A stretch of DNA of 64,000 bases from Enterococcus sulfureus ATCC 49903 (lineage in GTDB: Bacteria > Bacillota > Bacilli > Lactobacillales > Enterococcaceae): the NCBI RefSeq assembly GCF_000407605.1, contig NZ_ASWO01000003.1, forward strand, positions 62,001 through 126,000, written 5' to 3'. The notes under the pieces were generated by a model, which saw nothing but the letters and a program-made list of their open reading frames with translations, was not told the origin of the DNA and made no database searches. The stretch's first letter is position 1. Each line of letters opens with the position of its first letter. Of the stretch, positions 1 through 7,506 are shown piece by piece. The translations under genes were made by a program, and so were the position numbers.

Positions 1-130
1 GACGAATTTCGATATGCGTAAATCCTAGGTCAATTGCTTTTTGTACCAGATCTACTTGAGAACTACCAGATTGAAAATCTGAATCGAATACGAGTAAATT
101 TAAAAAAATAGGTCGCTGCGCTGTAGACAT
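1..130 (-). CDS. Sugar phosphate isomerase/epimerase-like protein, N-terminal part only
   Basis: The gene runs leftward out of the window; only the first 43 codons are present. The start ATG (128-130) follows a strong GGAGG site. The fragment begins MSTAQRPIFLNLLVF and has a segment ending GFTHIEIR, which resembles the first beta strand and helix of xylose-isomerase-like TIM barrels (sugar phosphate isomerase/epimerase family). The call rests on this short piece and is tentative. Its promoter carries two LacI-type operators and the adjacent gene encodes a LacI-family regulator, so a sugar-induced catabolic gene or operon is likely. Confidence 0.5.
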   Translation of the reverse strand, partial: MSTAQRPIFLNLLVFDSDFQSGSSQVDLVQKAIDLGFTHIEIR

Positions 131-147
131 GAAAAATTCCTCCTTTA

Positions 148-198
148 GGAAACCGGTTTCTATAAACAAATAGTAAACCGGTTTCCTGATCGTGTCAA
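148..198 (-). promoter_or_regulatory. Promoter with two LacI-family operators
   Basis: On the minus strand TTGACA (193-198) and TACTAT (170-175) are separated by exactly 17 bases. Two copies of the palindrome AAACCGGTTT lie in it: one in the spacer (175-184), one just after the -10 box (149-160, extended to GAAACCGGTTTC). Their centres are 25 bp apart. A central CG in an A/T-flanked palindrome is typical of LacI-family operators. Repression by the neighbouring LacI-type protein is inferred. Confidence 0.8.
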
Positions 199-210
199 CG
201 CTTTCATTTT

Positions 211-281
211 AAAAAAACAAAAATAAAAAAGAAAAAAAGAAATGATCTATTCTCTTATGAGAAGATAATTCCTTTTTTCTT
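211..281 (-). terminator. Terminator of the LacI-family gene
   Basis: An imperfect hairpin (231-254 with 259-279, loop TTAT) is followed on the minus strand by an A/U-rich run ending in several U tracts. It lies 21 bases after the regulator stop codon. Confidence 0.5.
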
Positions 282-302
282 TTTTATTAAATAACTTATT
301 TT

Positions 303-1286
303 TTATAGAGAATGTCGCCAACGAATGTTAGAAGGAACAATGACTTGTTGCATTTTTTCTTTTTCGTTTATTTCTTCAAGTAATAGTTGAGCAGCAGTTT
401 TCCCCAGTTCATAGGAAGGTTGCTCGATACTAGTTATTCCTGGCCCGATTAATTCTGTGATATTCCAGTCATCAAATCCAGTAATTCCGATAGTAGTCGG
501 AAGTGAAACGTTATTTTGAATCAGCCATTGGAGACACTGCATCAACATTCGTCCATTTGAAGCAAATAGAACTGTTTTTTTATTTAGTGGAAGTAATCCA
601 TTCAAATAAGAATCGACTTCAGATTGTCTAGTCAACTCTACTAAGGATAACGTTTGTTCTGACTGTTTGGTATATTCTTCAAAAACACGATAACGGCTCG
701 CTCGAGTACGAACTTCATTTAATGGCTCACTAACTACAATAATATGTTCATAACCTTTACGTTCGATTTCTTCAGCAAGTGTATAGGTTGCGTCTTCATT
801 ATTTGTTAAAATACTAGACCATTGCTTTGGAATTGTATCACGATCAACTAAAAGTACGGGGAGAGATCGATCGACTAAAAATTGATATGTAGAAGTATAA
901 CTAGACGAAGGCTGTAAAATAATCGCATCAACATTTTGATCAAGTAACCGTTCTAGTAATACTTTTTCTTTAGATATCGAATTCGCTGCATCCATAATAA
1001 TCATCTGATACCCTTTTTGTTCAAGAATTGTTCCGATTCCTTTTAGAAGTAATGATGAAAACATATTTGAGATATCAGCAACTACAACACCAATCAAGAA
1101 ACTATGTTTTGACTTAAGCGACTGAGCTTGTTTATTCGGGCGATAGTTCAAATCTTGAATAACTTTTTCAATTCGATTCTTTGTTTGTTCAGACATATTG
1201 TTATAATTTTGATTTAAAAATCTAGAAATGGTTGTCTTAGAAACACCAGCTTCACGTGCAACATCATTAATCGTTATTTTCTTCAT
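303..1286 (-). CDS. LacI-family transcriptional repressor (KdgR/RbsR-like)
   Basis: A 327-residue protein with an N-terminal LacI helix-turn-helix (MKKITINDVAREAGVSKTTI) and a periplasmic-binding-protein-like sugar-sensing domain. I chose ATG 1284-1286 because GGAGTG sits just upstream; a longer reading frame to 1325 lacks a ribosome site. The residue pattern SKTTISRFLNQN resembles the KdgR-type subgroup of Lactobacillales, but that assignment is weak, so I give no symbol. It is followed by a terminator and then by the oppositely placed end of a promoter with two LacI-type palindromes (148-186), its probable target. The inducer cannot be read from the sequence. Confidence 0.85.
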   Translation of the reverse strand: MKKITINDVAREAGVSKTTISRFLNQNYNNMSEQTKNRIEKVIQDLNYRPNKQAQSLKSKHSFLIGVVVADISNMFSSLLLKGIGTILEQKGYQMIIMDAANSISKEKVLLERLLDQNVDAIILQPSSSYTSTYQFLVDRSLPVLLVDRDTIPKQWSSILTNNEDATYTLAEEIERKGYEHIIVVSEPLNEVRTRASRYRVFEEYTKQSEQTLSLVELTRQSEVDSYLNGLLPLNKKTVLFASNGRMLMQCLQWLIQNNVSLPTTIGITGFDDWNITELIGPGITSIEQPSYELGKTAAQLLLEEINEKEKMQQVIVPSNIRWRHSL

Positions 1287-1416
1287 CGACTCACTCCTTT
1301 CTTTATTCTTACTTATTATACTCAAAGATGAGAGCGAGCACCAAATTTAGTAGAATAAATCGTCATAAAAATCTAAATTTTTGACTAGTTTTATGAGAAA
1401 CAAGCAATCTTTCTTT

Positions 1417-1425
1417 TGCTATACT
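1417..1425 (+). promoter_or_regulatory. Extended -10 promoter of the sigma factor gene
   Basis: TG-C-TATACT forms an extended -10 element; no convincing -35 lies 16-18 bases upstream. The AGGGAG ribosome site of the sigma-like gene follows about 15 bases later. Confidence 0.4.
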
Positions 1426-1454
1426 CTAAAAACTATACTAAGGGAGTGAATAAT

Positions 1455-2015
1455 ATGGCCAATTTAGAAACTTTGAATCAAGCAGAAAATGATCAACTTC
1501 TTCAACTGTTTCAACAATATTTTCCTATAGTCCGTGCTTTACAAAAAAAATATTACATTAAAGGATTTGATGAAGATGATTGGTCACAAGAGGGCTATAT
1601 TTCACTATATAAAGCAAAAAATGCGTATAAACCGAATATGGGAGCTAGTTTTGGTTCTTTTTTTAAACGAACTTTTGAAAATAATATCAAAAGTCATTTA
1701 AGAAAACAAAATGCGTATAAGCGACAAATAGATTCTTTAAGTGTTTCGTGGGAAGATTACACTCAATATGCGACAAGCGAATAGACATCTTTATACCATA
1801 TTCCTACTCGCGATGATTCATTAAACCGATTAGTAGCGATAGAAGCTATTAATGACTGCATCAATCAGTTACCATTTTTTAGCCAACAAATATTGATTAA
1901 AATTCTTGAAGGCAAGGAAGTACATGAAATAGCCAACGAATTATATGTTCCAGCGAAAACAATCAGATATCAAGTAAATAAAATAAAAATAAAAATAGAA
2001 TTGTTTCTTTCTTAA
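1455..2015 (+). pseudogene. ComX/SigH-like sigma-70 family factor, interrupted by an in-frame TAG
   Basis: The start is ATG 1455, after AGGGAG. The first 109 codons encode a sigma region 2 (motif FDEDDWSQEGYISLYKA and an aromatic FGSFFKRTFENNI segment), like the small ComX/SigX/SigH competence-type sigma factors of Lactobacillales. Reading stops at TAG 1782-1784. The same frame continues with no shift for 76 more codons to TAA 2013-2015, and that part encodes a typical region 4 helix-turn-helix (LPFFSQQILIKILEG, then EIANELYVPAKTIRYQV). An intact gene would give about 186 residues, the usual family length. So one nonsense codon separates the -10-binding and -35-binding domains. It may be a recent loss, a sequencing error, or less likely a readthrough site. 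Confidence 0.85.
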
Positions 2016-2070
2016 GAAAATAAGGTGAAAAATAAATATTAGTTGAAAATAAATAAAATTTATGATAAAT

Positions 2071-2099
2071 TTGAATATTTAGGACATCTGTGCTACACT
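2071..2099 (+). promoter_or_regulatory. Promoter of veg
   Basis: TTGAAT (2071-2076) and TACACT (2094-2099) are 17 bases apart, with an upstream TG (2091-2092) giving an extended -10. The veg ribosome site begins only about 8 bases later, so the leader is short. Confidence 0.7.
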
Positions 2100-2118
2100 G
2101 TTTAGTGAGGTGAAGATG

Positions 2119-2364
2119 ATGCCAATGACTTTAGCAACAATCAAGCAAGATTTAGAAGGTAAGATCGGTTATGAATTGATGCTCGTTGCCCAAACAGGTA
2201 GAAAGCGTCACACAGAACGTCGCGGTGTGTTAACTGAAACATATCCTGCAGTATTTGTAGTAGATTTAGATCCCGAAGAAAATTCATTTGAACGAGTATC
2301 GTATAGTTATTCAGATATTTTAACAAAAACGGTCGAGATTGAATTTTTGGATCAAGTAGTGTAA
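2119..2364 (+). CDS. veg: Veg family protein
   Basis: An 81-residue protein that matches Veg (DUF1021) over its whole length, including ERRGVLTETYPAVFVV and ENSFERVSYSYSDILT. In Bacillus Veg is a strongly expressed small protein reported to influence biofilm matrix genes; its biochemical role is unclear. I prefer ATG 2119 (MPMTLATIKQ), which aligns with the known N-terminus and lies 8 bases after GAGG; the GTG at 2110 and ATG at 2116 are in frame but overlap or crowd the ribosome site. It is a single-gene unit with its own promoter and terminator. Confidence 0.93.
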   Translation: MPMTLATIKQDLEGKIGYELMLVAQTGRKRHTERRGVLTETYPAVFVVDLDPEENSFERVSYSYSDILTKTVEIEFLDQVV

Positions 2365-2378
2365 TCGTGAATTTTTGA

Positions 2379-2408
2379 GCAAAAAGAAAAATTCTTTTTG
2401 CTTTTTTT
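2379..2408 (+). terminator. Terminator of veg
   Basis: The stem GCAAAAAGAA / TTCTTTTTGC (2379-2388 with 2392-2401) is followed by seven T. Confidence 0.8.
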
Positions 2409-2526
2409 ATTGCGTATCATTATCCGATGAAAAAAATAATAAAAAAATTATTAAAGGATAAATTAAGCTGACTTATCTTTTTTTATTTTATAGAGTATAG
2501 TTTCAGTGTTTACTGACTTGTTATAC

Positions 2527-2567
2527 AAAAAAACGTTCGCATGAGAATCCTCTGCGAACGTTTTTTT
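2527..2567. terminator. Bidirectional terminator at the 3' end of mscL
   Basis: AACGTTCGCA (2532-2541) pairs with TGCGAACGTT (2553-2562). A runs on the left and T runs on the right allow it to work on both strands, ending the leftward mscL transcript and any rightward readthrough. Confidence 0.8.
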
Positions 2568-2568
2568 A

Positions 2569-3030
2569 TTAATCTTTATCGTATGGATGATTTGGATCAT
2601 ACAGTTGACCATTTTGTTGTGCCTTTAAAAGGTCACGGATTTCCGCTAAGTACTCTTCAGCAGTAGGTGCATCTTCAACAAGTTCTTCTTCTGCAGGTTT
2701 TCGCAATTCTTTTGCTCTATTTGCAGCACGTACAACTAGGAAAAGGACAAATCCTGTGATAATAAAGGTAACAATAGCACTAATGACATCTCCAAATTGA
2801 AATACTACACCATTTATACGTACATCTAATACCGTTAGTGAATCTTCTAAACTACCATTTTTTGTTCCTGGAATTAAAGAAACAATTAATCCGACTAATG
2901 GAGTGATAAGGCCATCTACGACTTGTTTAACAATTGCAGTAAACGCGCTCCCAATCACAACCCCAACTGCTAAATCTAGTACATTTCCTTTTACAATAAA
3001 CTCTTTAAATTCACTTAACATTTTTTTCAA
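2569..3030 (-). CDS. mscL: Large-conductance mechanosensitive channel MscL
   Basis: A 153-residue membrane protein with the MscL N-terminus (FKEFIVKGNVLDLAVGVVIGSAF), in which the first transmembrane helix lines the pore. A second helix (about residues 83-101) and a charged C-terminal helix rich in E and K (AEEYLAEIRDLLKAQ) follow. The homopentamer opens under high membrane tension and releases solutes during osmotic downshock. The length is slightly above the usual 120-150 because of the C-terminal extension. It is a single gene convergent with veg. Confidence 0.96.
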   Translation of the reverse strand: MKKMLSEFKEFIVKGNVLDLAVGVVIGSAFTAIVKQVVDGLITPLVGLIVSLIPGTKNGSLEDSLTVLDVRINGVVFQFGDVISAIVTFIITGFVLFLVVRAANRAKELRKPAEEELVEDAPTAEEYLAEIRDLLKAQQNGQLYDPNHPYDKD

Positions 3031-3131
3031 TTGAGTTCCCCCTTTTATTTCATGAATAAAATTAGTATAACGAAAATTTAAGAATTAGGAAATCATTTAA
3101 ATCCCTCTGAATTTTCTCGCTTTATTTGTTA

Positions 3132-3140
3132 TGTTATACT
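3132..3140 (+). promoter_or_regulatory. Extended -10 promoter of the ymfF block
   Basis: TG-T-TATACT with a poor -35 (TTTTCT-like) 17 bases upstream. It is the only promoter-like element before ymfF and probably starts the ymfF-ymfH transcript. Confidence 0.5.
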
Positions 3141-3173
3141 GAAGAGCAAGAAAAATAGAAAAGAGGCAAGCGA

Positions 3174-4445
3174 ATGGAACTTATACAAGCAGGAATTACA
3201 CTACAGGTTATTCCCACTAAAAAATATAAAACAACACGTTTATTTATTCGCTTTACAGGGCGTCATACAGCCGATGAAGCAACAAAACGTACCTTGTTGA
3301 CTAGTTTATTAGAAACAAATAGCAAGCTTTATCCTACGCAAACGGCACTAAGCAAGAAACTAGCTGAACTATACGGGGCAAGTTTTGGGATCAATGTGGC
3401 GAAAAAAGGGAATTTGCATCAAGTCAATGTGGGAATGACTATTGTAAATGGAAAATATATCGCGGACGAATCCTTACTTACACAAGGAATTGATTTTTTA
3501 GAAACGATTTTATTTGAGCCGAATACTACACAAGATGCTTTTGATGAAGAGACATTCGTACTTGAAAAAGAAAATTTGCTGGCTTATCTAGAGAGCATTT
3601 CAGAAGACAAACAAACGTATGCTTCGCTTAAGTTACAGGAATTGTATTTTAACGCAAATGAAGATCAAAAAGTTCCTAGTTTTGGTGATGCAAAACGCCT
3701 AGCTAAACTAACAGCAAAAGACTTGTATCAAACACATAAACAAATGCTACAACAGGATCAAATTGATATATTTGTTGTAGGAGATGTGGATGTTGAAACT
3801 GTTCGTCAACGCTTCACACAGTGGAAATTCTCAGATACGCCAAGAGTACATCCTGAATTATATGTAGACGTAGCCCAAAACAATATTGTAAAAGAAGAGA
3901 TATTACGTGAGCCGGTGACACAAGCCAAACTGAATCTAGCTTATCGCTCTGGTATTTATTATGAGTCTTCAAAACGTATGGCACTTACTGTATTCAATGG
4001 ATTATTTGGTGGGTTCCCTCATTCTAAATTATTTACTAACGTTCGAGAAAAAGCGAGCTTAGCCTATTACGCATCAAGTAGTATCGATACATTTCGTGGG
4101 ATGGTCACAGTACAAACAGGAATCGATAGTCAAAATCGTGAACGTGTAATGAAGTTGATTCATGAACAACTCTTATCGATTCAACAAGGAAATATCAGTG
4201 AAAAAGAATTAAATCAGACAAAAGAGATGTTGAAAAATCAGTTTTTACTCTCTCAAGATTATGTCCAAACATTGATCGAACAACAATTTTTAACAAATTG
4301 GCTCCCTCATATGAAACGGACTGAAGAACAAATGATCCATGAAATTATGGCAGTTACTAAACAAGAGGTGCAACAAGTTGCTAAAGATTTAGTGTTACAG
4401 GCAGTATTTTGCTTAGAAGGAGAAAGTCGCAATGGAGAAAATTGA
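3174..4445 (+). CDS. ymfF: M16 peptidase-like protein YmfF (non-catalytic partner)
   Basis: A 423-residue M16 (pitrilysin/insulinase) family protein. The zinc-binding HxxEH signature expected near residue 40-70 is absent, so this is the non-catalytic partner, as usual for the family. It overlaps the catalytic partner YmfH by 14 bases, which implies a heterodimer made by coupled translation. Orthologues are named as EF-P 5-aminopentanol modification-associated proteins because of their operon partner in Bacillus; the real substrate is unknown. The C-terminal half keeps the R/Y-containing M16 pattern (NVREKASLAYYASSS). Confidence 0.9.
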   Translation: MELIQAGITLQVIPTKKYKTTRLFIRFTGRHTADEATKRTLLTSLLETNSKLYPTQTALSKKLAELYGASFGINVAKKGNLHQVNVGMTIVNGKYIADESLLTQGIDFLETILFEPNTTQDAFDEETFVLEKENLLAYLESISEDKQTYASLKLQELYFNANEDQKVPSFGDAKRLAKLTAKDLYQTHKQMLQQDQIDIFVVGDVDVETVRQRFTQWKFSDTPRVHPELYVDVAQNNIVKEEILREPVTQAKLNLAYRSGIYYESSKRMALTVFNGLFGGFPHSKLFTNVREKASLAYYASSSIDTFRGMVTVQTGIDSQNRERVMKLIHEQLLSIQQGNISEKELNQTKEMLKNQFLLSQDYVQTLIEQQFLTNWLPHMKRTEEQMIHEIMAVTKQEVQQVAKDLVLQAVFCLEGESRNGEN

Positions 4446-5748
4446 ATACAAGCAAATCAATGAAACGTTATATAAAGAAATTTTAGACAATGGATTAAAA
4501 ATATTTCTACTGCCAAAACCAGGTTTTCATAAGACGTATGGCTTGTTTAGTACAAACTATGGTTCAATCGACAATACATTTGGTCATACGGATGAGACGA
4601 TCCAACATGTTCCAGATGGGATTGCGCATTTCTTGGAACATAAATTATTTGAAAAAGAAGATGGTGATGTCTTTCACGTTTTTGGAGAACAGGGAGCTTC
4701 CGCGAATGCGTTTACCAGTTTCACGCGTACTAGCTATCTTTTTTCTGCTAGCAATCGTGTCAAAGAAAATCTAACGACACTATTAGATTTTGTACAAGAG
4801 CCTTACTTTACAAAAGAAACAGTAGAAAAAGAAAAAGGGATTATCGGACAAGAAATTCAAATGTATGAAGACGATGCGAATTGGCGTCAATTTTTTGGTA
4901 TTATTGGTAATCTGTTCCCAAATCATCCTGTTCATATCGATATCGCTGGAACTGTTGCGAGCATTGCAGAAATTACTGCAGAAGATCTTTATCTTTGTTA
5001 CAACACGTTTTATCATCCAAGTAATATGACATTATTCGTTGTAGGAGATTTTGAACCGAATGAACTGTTGGATATGATTGAACAAAATCAAGCGAAGAAA
5101 TCGTTTGAGCCGATTCGACCAATCGTTCGGGAACTTCCGAATGAAACATATGAAGATATTACTCCCTATGCGCAACTAGAAATGCCTGTTACACGCACTA
5201 AATCAGTCGTCGGGATTAAAGGATTACTCCATCATTTACCTGAAGAAGAAATGGAAAAAGTCAAATTTAGATTATCTCTTCAATTGTTATTTCAATTATT
5301 ATTAGGAAATACTTCTGATAATTATTTGGAGCTGTATCAAAAAGGGATCATCGATGATACATTTGGTTTTGAATTGACGATTGATCGTGGATTTTACTTT
5401 GCAGACTTTTCAAGTGATACAGATCAGGCTGATGAATTTGAGCATGCAATAAAACAAATTTTATTAACGTTTGATACTAGTGAAGCGATTAATGAAGAAT
5501 CATTAGCTTTATTGAAGAAAAAAATGCTAGGTAAGTTCTTTCAATCATTAAATTCATTAGAATTTATTGCCAACCAATTTACTCAGGATCTGTATGATAC
5601 TGTTACTTTATTTGATATTCCTGAAGTCATTCAAAGTGTTGAATTGGCAGACGTTTTAAAAGCAGGCCATTCCTTTATTCAAGAAGAAGCCTTTAGTCGA
5701 TTCGATGTCATTCCACAGTTAAATAAAGGAAATGAAGATAGCCTTTAA
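4432..5748 (+). CDS. ymfH: M16 zinc metallopeptidase YmfH
   Basis: A 438-residue M16 peptidase with the inverted zinc motif HFLEH at residues 66-70, followed by the expected downstream glutamates (YLEHKLFEKEDGDVF region and EKGIIGQEIQMYEDD). It pairs with YmfF. In Bacillus and many lactobacilli these genes precede ymfI (EF-P 5-aminopentanone reductase), ymfM/rodZ and pgsA. Here ymfI is missing and a 109-base gap leads straight to rodZ. No terminator is visible in that gap, so readthrough into rodZ-pgsA is plausible. Confidence 0.92.
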   Translation: MEKIEYKQINETLYKEILDNGLKIFLLPKPGFHKTYGLFSTNYGSIDNTFGHTDETIQHVPDGIAHFLEHKLFEKEDGDVFHVFGEQGASANAFTSFTRTSYLFSASNRVKENLTTLLDFVQEPYFTKETVEKEKGIIGQEIQMYEDDANWRQFFGIIGNLFPNHPVHIDIAGTVASIAEITAEDLYLCYNTFYHPSNMTLFVVGDFEPNELLDMIEQNQAKKSFEPIRPIVRELPNETYEDITPYAQLEMPVTRTKSVVGIKGLLHHLPEEEMEKVKFRLSLQLLFQLLLGNTSDNYLELYQKGIIDDTFGFELTIDRGFYFADFSSDTDQADEFEHAIKQILLTFDTSEAINEESLALLKKKMLGKFFQSLNSLEFIANQFTQDLYDTVTLFDIPEVIQSVELADVLKAGHSFIQEEAFSRFDVIPQLNKGNEDSL

Positions 5749-5857
5749 AAAATTTGTAAACTCTAGTTTTTATTCCCAAGATAGAATTGATTTGTGGTAT
5801 CTTTAATAGGGAAACAATCAGAAAAAATCGTATATGTAGACTGGAGTAGATGAACGA

Positions 5858-6757
5858 GTGAGCAATGAGATTTTGATTGGTGAACAATTGCGGGCAGCCC
5901 GTTTAAATAAAAACTTAACAATCGATGGGTTACAGCAAAAAACAAAGATTCAAAAAAGATATCTTGAAGCATTAGAAGAAGGAAATTTTGCAGCACTACC
6001 GGGTGAGTTCTATATTCGCTCATTCATTAAACAATATGCCGCTGCTGTAGATTTAGATGGAGAACATTTTGTCCACTTATACGAAGGACAATTGCCTCCA
6101 GAAACGGTAATGCCAGAACGAGAACAACCGACAACTGTTCAAGGGTCTCGTAAGGCACAGCATGTTGCAGAGCGTCAAAAAAAGACGTGGATGGATTTTT
6201 TACCTATGATTTTGTTGGGATTGGTCGCAATGACCGTACTTTCTGTTGTATTTTATATGACATGGTCTGATCGTAAAGCAAATCCAGCAATTACCCCTAC
6301 AAGTTCTTCAGTAGCGGTAGATAATCAGGTCTCTTCTGTTTCGAGTGAAACCAAAGAAAGTACCAAAGAGAGCACAAAAGAAAGTACCAAAGAGAGTACC
6401 AAAGAAAGTACTAAAAAAGAAACAAATACTATGAAAATCGAGCGAGTAACTTCAACTCAAGCTCAAGCTACTATGAATATTACACAAGCTAAAGCACCAC
6501 TTACGTTGACATTTAAAGGAAAGGGCGGTCGTTGCTGGGTTGGCGTCATGATCAATAATGATTATGCATATCAGTATACGTTTGAAGATGGTGTGACACA
6601 AAGCTTTGCCTTACCTGAGGGAACAACGAATGCAACGTTGATTTTAGGTGCTAGCGAATATATTGATGTTCAGGCTAATAAAAAAGCCATTGAATTCAAT
6701 GATCCTAAATTTGAAGCATTGCAAAAAAATGTTGTTTTAAATATCTCTTATTCATAA
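5858..6757 (+). CDS. rodZ: RodZ-like cell shape protein (YmfM)
   Basis: A 299-residue bitopic membrane protein. Residues 1-75 form a Cro/C1-type helix-turn-helix (GEQLRAARLNKNLTIDGLQ), which in RodZ contacts MreB. A transmembrane helix follows at about 113-135 (FLPMILLGLVAMTVLSVVF), then an extracytoplasmic Ser/Thr/Lys/Glu linker with five KEST repeats, then a C-terminal DUF4115-type beta domain. The GTG start is 12 bases after GGAG; no better in-frame start exists. The position just before pgsA is the classical one. The repeat makes the linker a likely site of length variation between strains. Confidence 0.9.
   Translation: MSNEILIGEQLRAARLNKNLTIDGLQQKTKIQKRYLEALEEGNFAALPGEFYIRSFIKQYAAAVDLDGEHFVHLYEGQLPPETVMPEREQPTTVQGSRKAQHVAERQKKTWMDFLPMILLGLVAMTVLSVVFYMTWSDRKANPAITPTSSSVAVDNQVSSVSSETKESTKESTKESTKESTKESTKKETNTMKIERVTSTQAQATMNITQAKAPLTLTFKGKGGRCWVGVMINNDYAYQYTFEDGVTQSFALPEGTTNATLILGASEYIDVQANKKAIEFNDPKFEALQKNVVLNISYS
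6350..6409 (+). repeat. Five tandem 12-bp units encoding a tetrapeptide repeat
   Basis: The unit is close to ACCAAAGARAGT, repeated five times in frame with a degenerate sixth (6410-6421). It encodes repeats of T-K-E-S in the RodZ extracellular linker. Confidence 0.9.
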
Positions 6758-6776
6758 GTAAAGAAGGAGAAAATCT

Positions 6777-7355
6777 GTGAATTTACCAAATAAATTAACC
6801 GTATTACGAATTTTTATGATTCCTATTTTTATTATAGTACTTGCTGTTCCATTTGATTGGGGAACCTTAGCTGCACAATCTATTCAATTGCCCGTTACAC
6901 ATTTAGTTGCGGCGATTTTATTTGCGATTGCAAGTATAACGGATTGGCTAGATGGGTACATTGCTCGTGCTAAAAACCTTGTGACAAATTTTGGGAAGTT
7001 TGCCGATCCTTTGGCCGATAAAATGCTAGTCATGACAGCCTTTATCATGTTAGTGGCACTTGGAAAAGCACCAGCTTGGGTCGTCGCAATTATCGTATGT
7101 CGTGAATTAGCAGTAACTGGTCTGCGCCTTTTACTAGTAGAAGGCGGCGAGGTCATGGCGGCGGCTTGGCCAGGAAAAGTAAAAACAGCAACGCAGATGG
7201 TTGCAATTATTTTATTATTGATCAATAACTGGCCATTTGCCTATATGGGGATCCCAGTAGATCAAATTATGCTATATGCTTGTTTAATTTTTACGATCTA
7301 TTCAGGTGTCGATTATTTTATGAAAAATACAGCGGTATTCAAAGGATCTATGTAA
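6777..7355 (+). CDS. pgsA: CDP-diacylglycerol--glycerol-3-phosphate 3-phosphatidyltransferase
   Basis: A 192-residue integral membrane enzyme that makes phosphatidylglycerol phosphate, the committed step to phosphatidylglycerol and cardiolipin. It has the CDP-alcohol phosphotransferase signature D-x2-D-G-x2-A-R-x8-G-x3-D-x3-D (residues ITDWLDGYIAR through GKFADPLADK), whose aspartates bind the metal. About four to five hydrophobic helices are visible. The GTG start is 8 bases after AAGGAG. It lies 19 bases after rodZ, in the same direction, and probably shares its transcript. Confidence 0.96.
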   Translation: MNLPNKLTVLRIFMIPIFIIVLAVPFDWGTLAAQSIQLPVTHLVAAILFAIASITDWLDGYIARAKNLVTNFGKFADPLADKMLVMTAFIMLVALGKAPAWVVAIIVCRELAVTGLRLLLVEGGEVMAAAWPGKVKTATQMVAIILLLINNWPFAYMGIPVDQIMLYACLIFTIYSGVDYFMKNTAVFKGSM

Positions 7356-7458
7356 AAAATAGACTATGCTGTTCATTTATCTGACAGAGCATTTCAAATA
7401 AGAAAGTATTCTATTTGAGCTATAATGTAGTCAGGAAGATGAGCGCATAGTCTATTTT
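7356..7458 (+). repeat. Nested inverted repeats between pgsA and cinA
   Basis: A perfect 14-bp inverted repeat (7356-7369 and 7445-7458) encloses CTGAC/GTCAG (7381-7385, 7430-7434) and CAAATA/TATTTG (7395-7400, 7412-7417). All three pairs are concentric, so the RNA could fold into one long interrupted hairpin starting at the pgsA stop codon and ending in UUUU. A TATAAT (7421-7426) lies inside. It may be a terminator or an attenuating structure before cinA-recA. Confidence 0.65.
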
Positions 7459-7506
7459 AGTGTCGATTTTATAAAAAATGCGTATATAAAAGATAGGGGA
7501 GTTAAA

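Noticed and set aside
6350-6421. Short tandem repeat as a CRISPR-like array
   Set aside because: Units are 12 bp, contiguous without spacers and in frame within rodZ.
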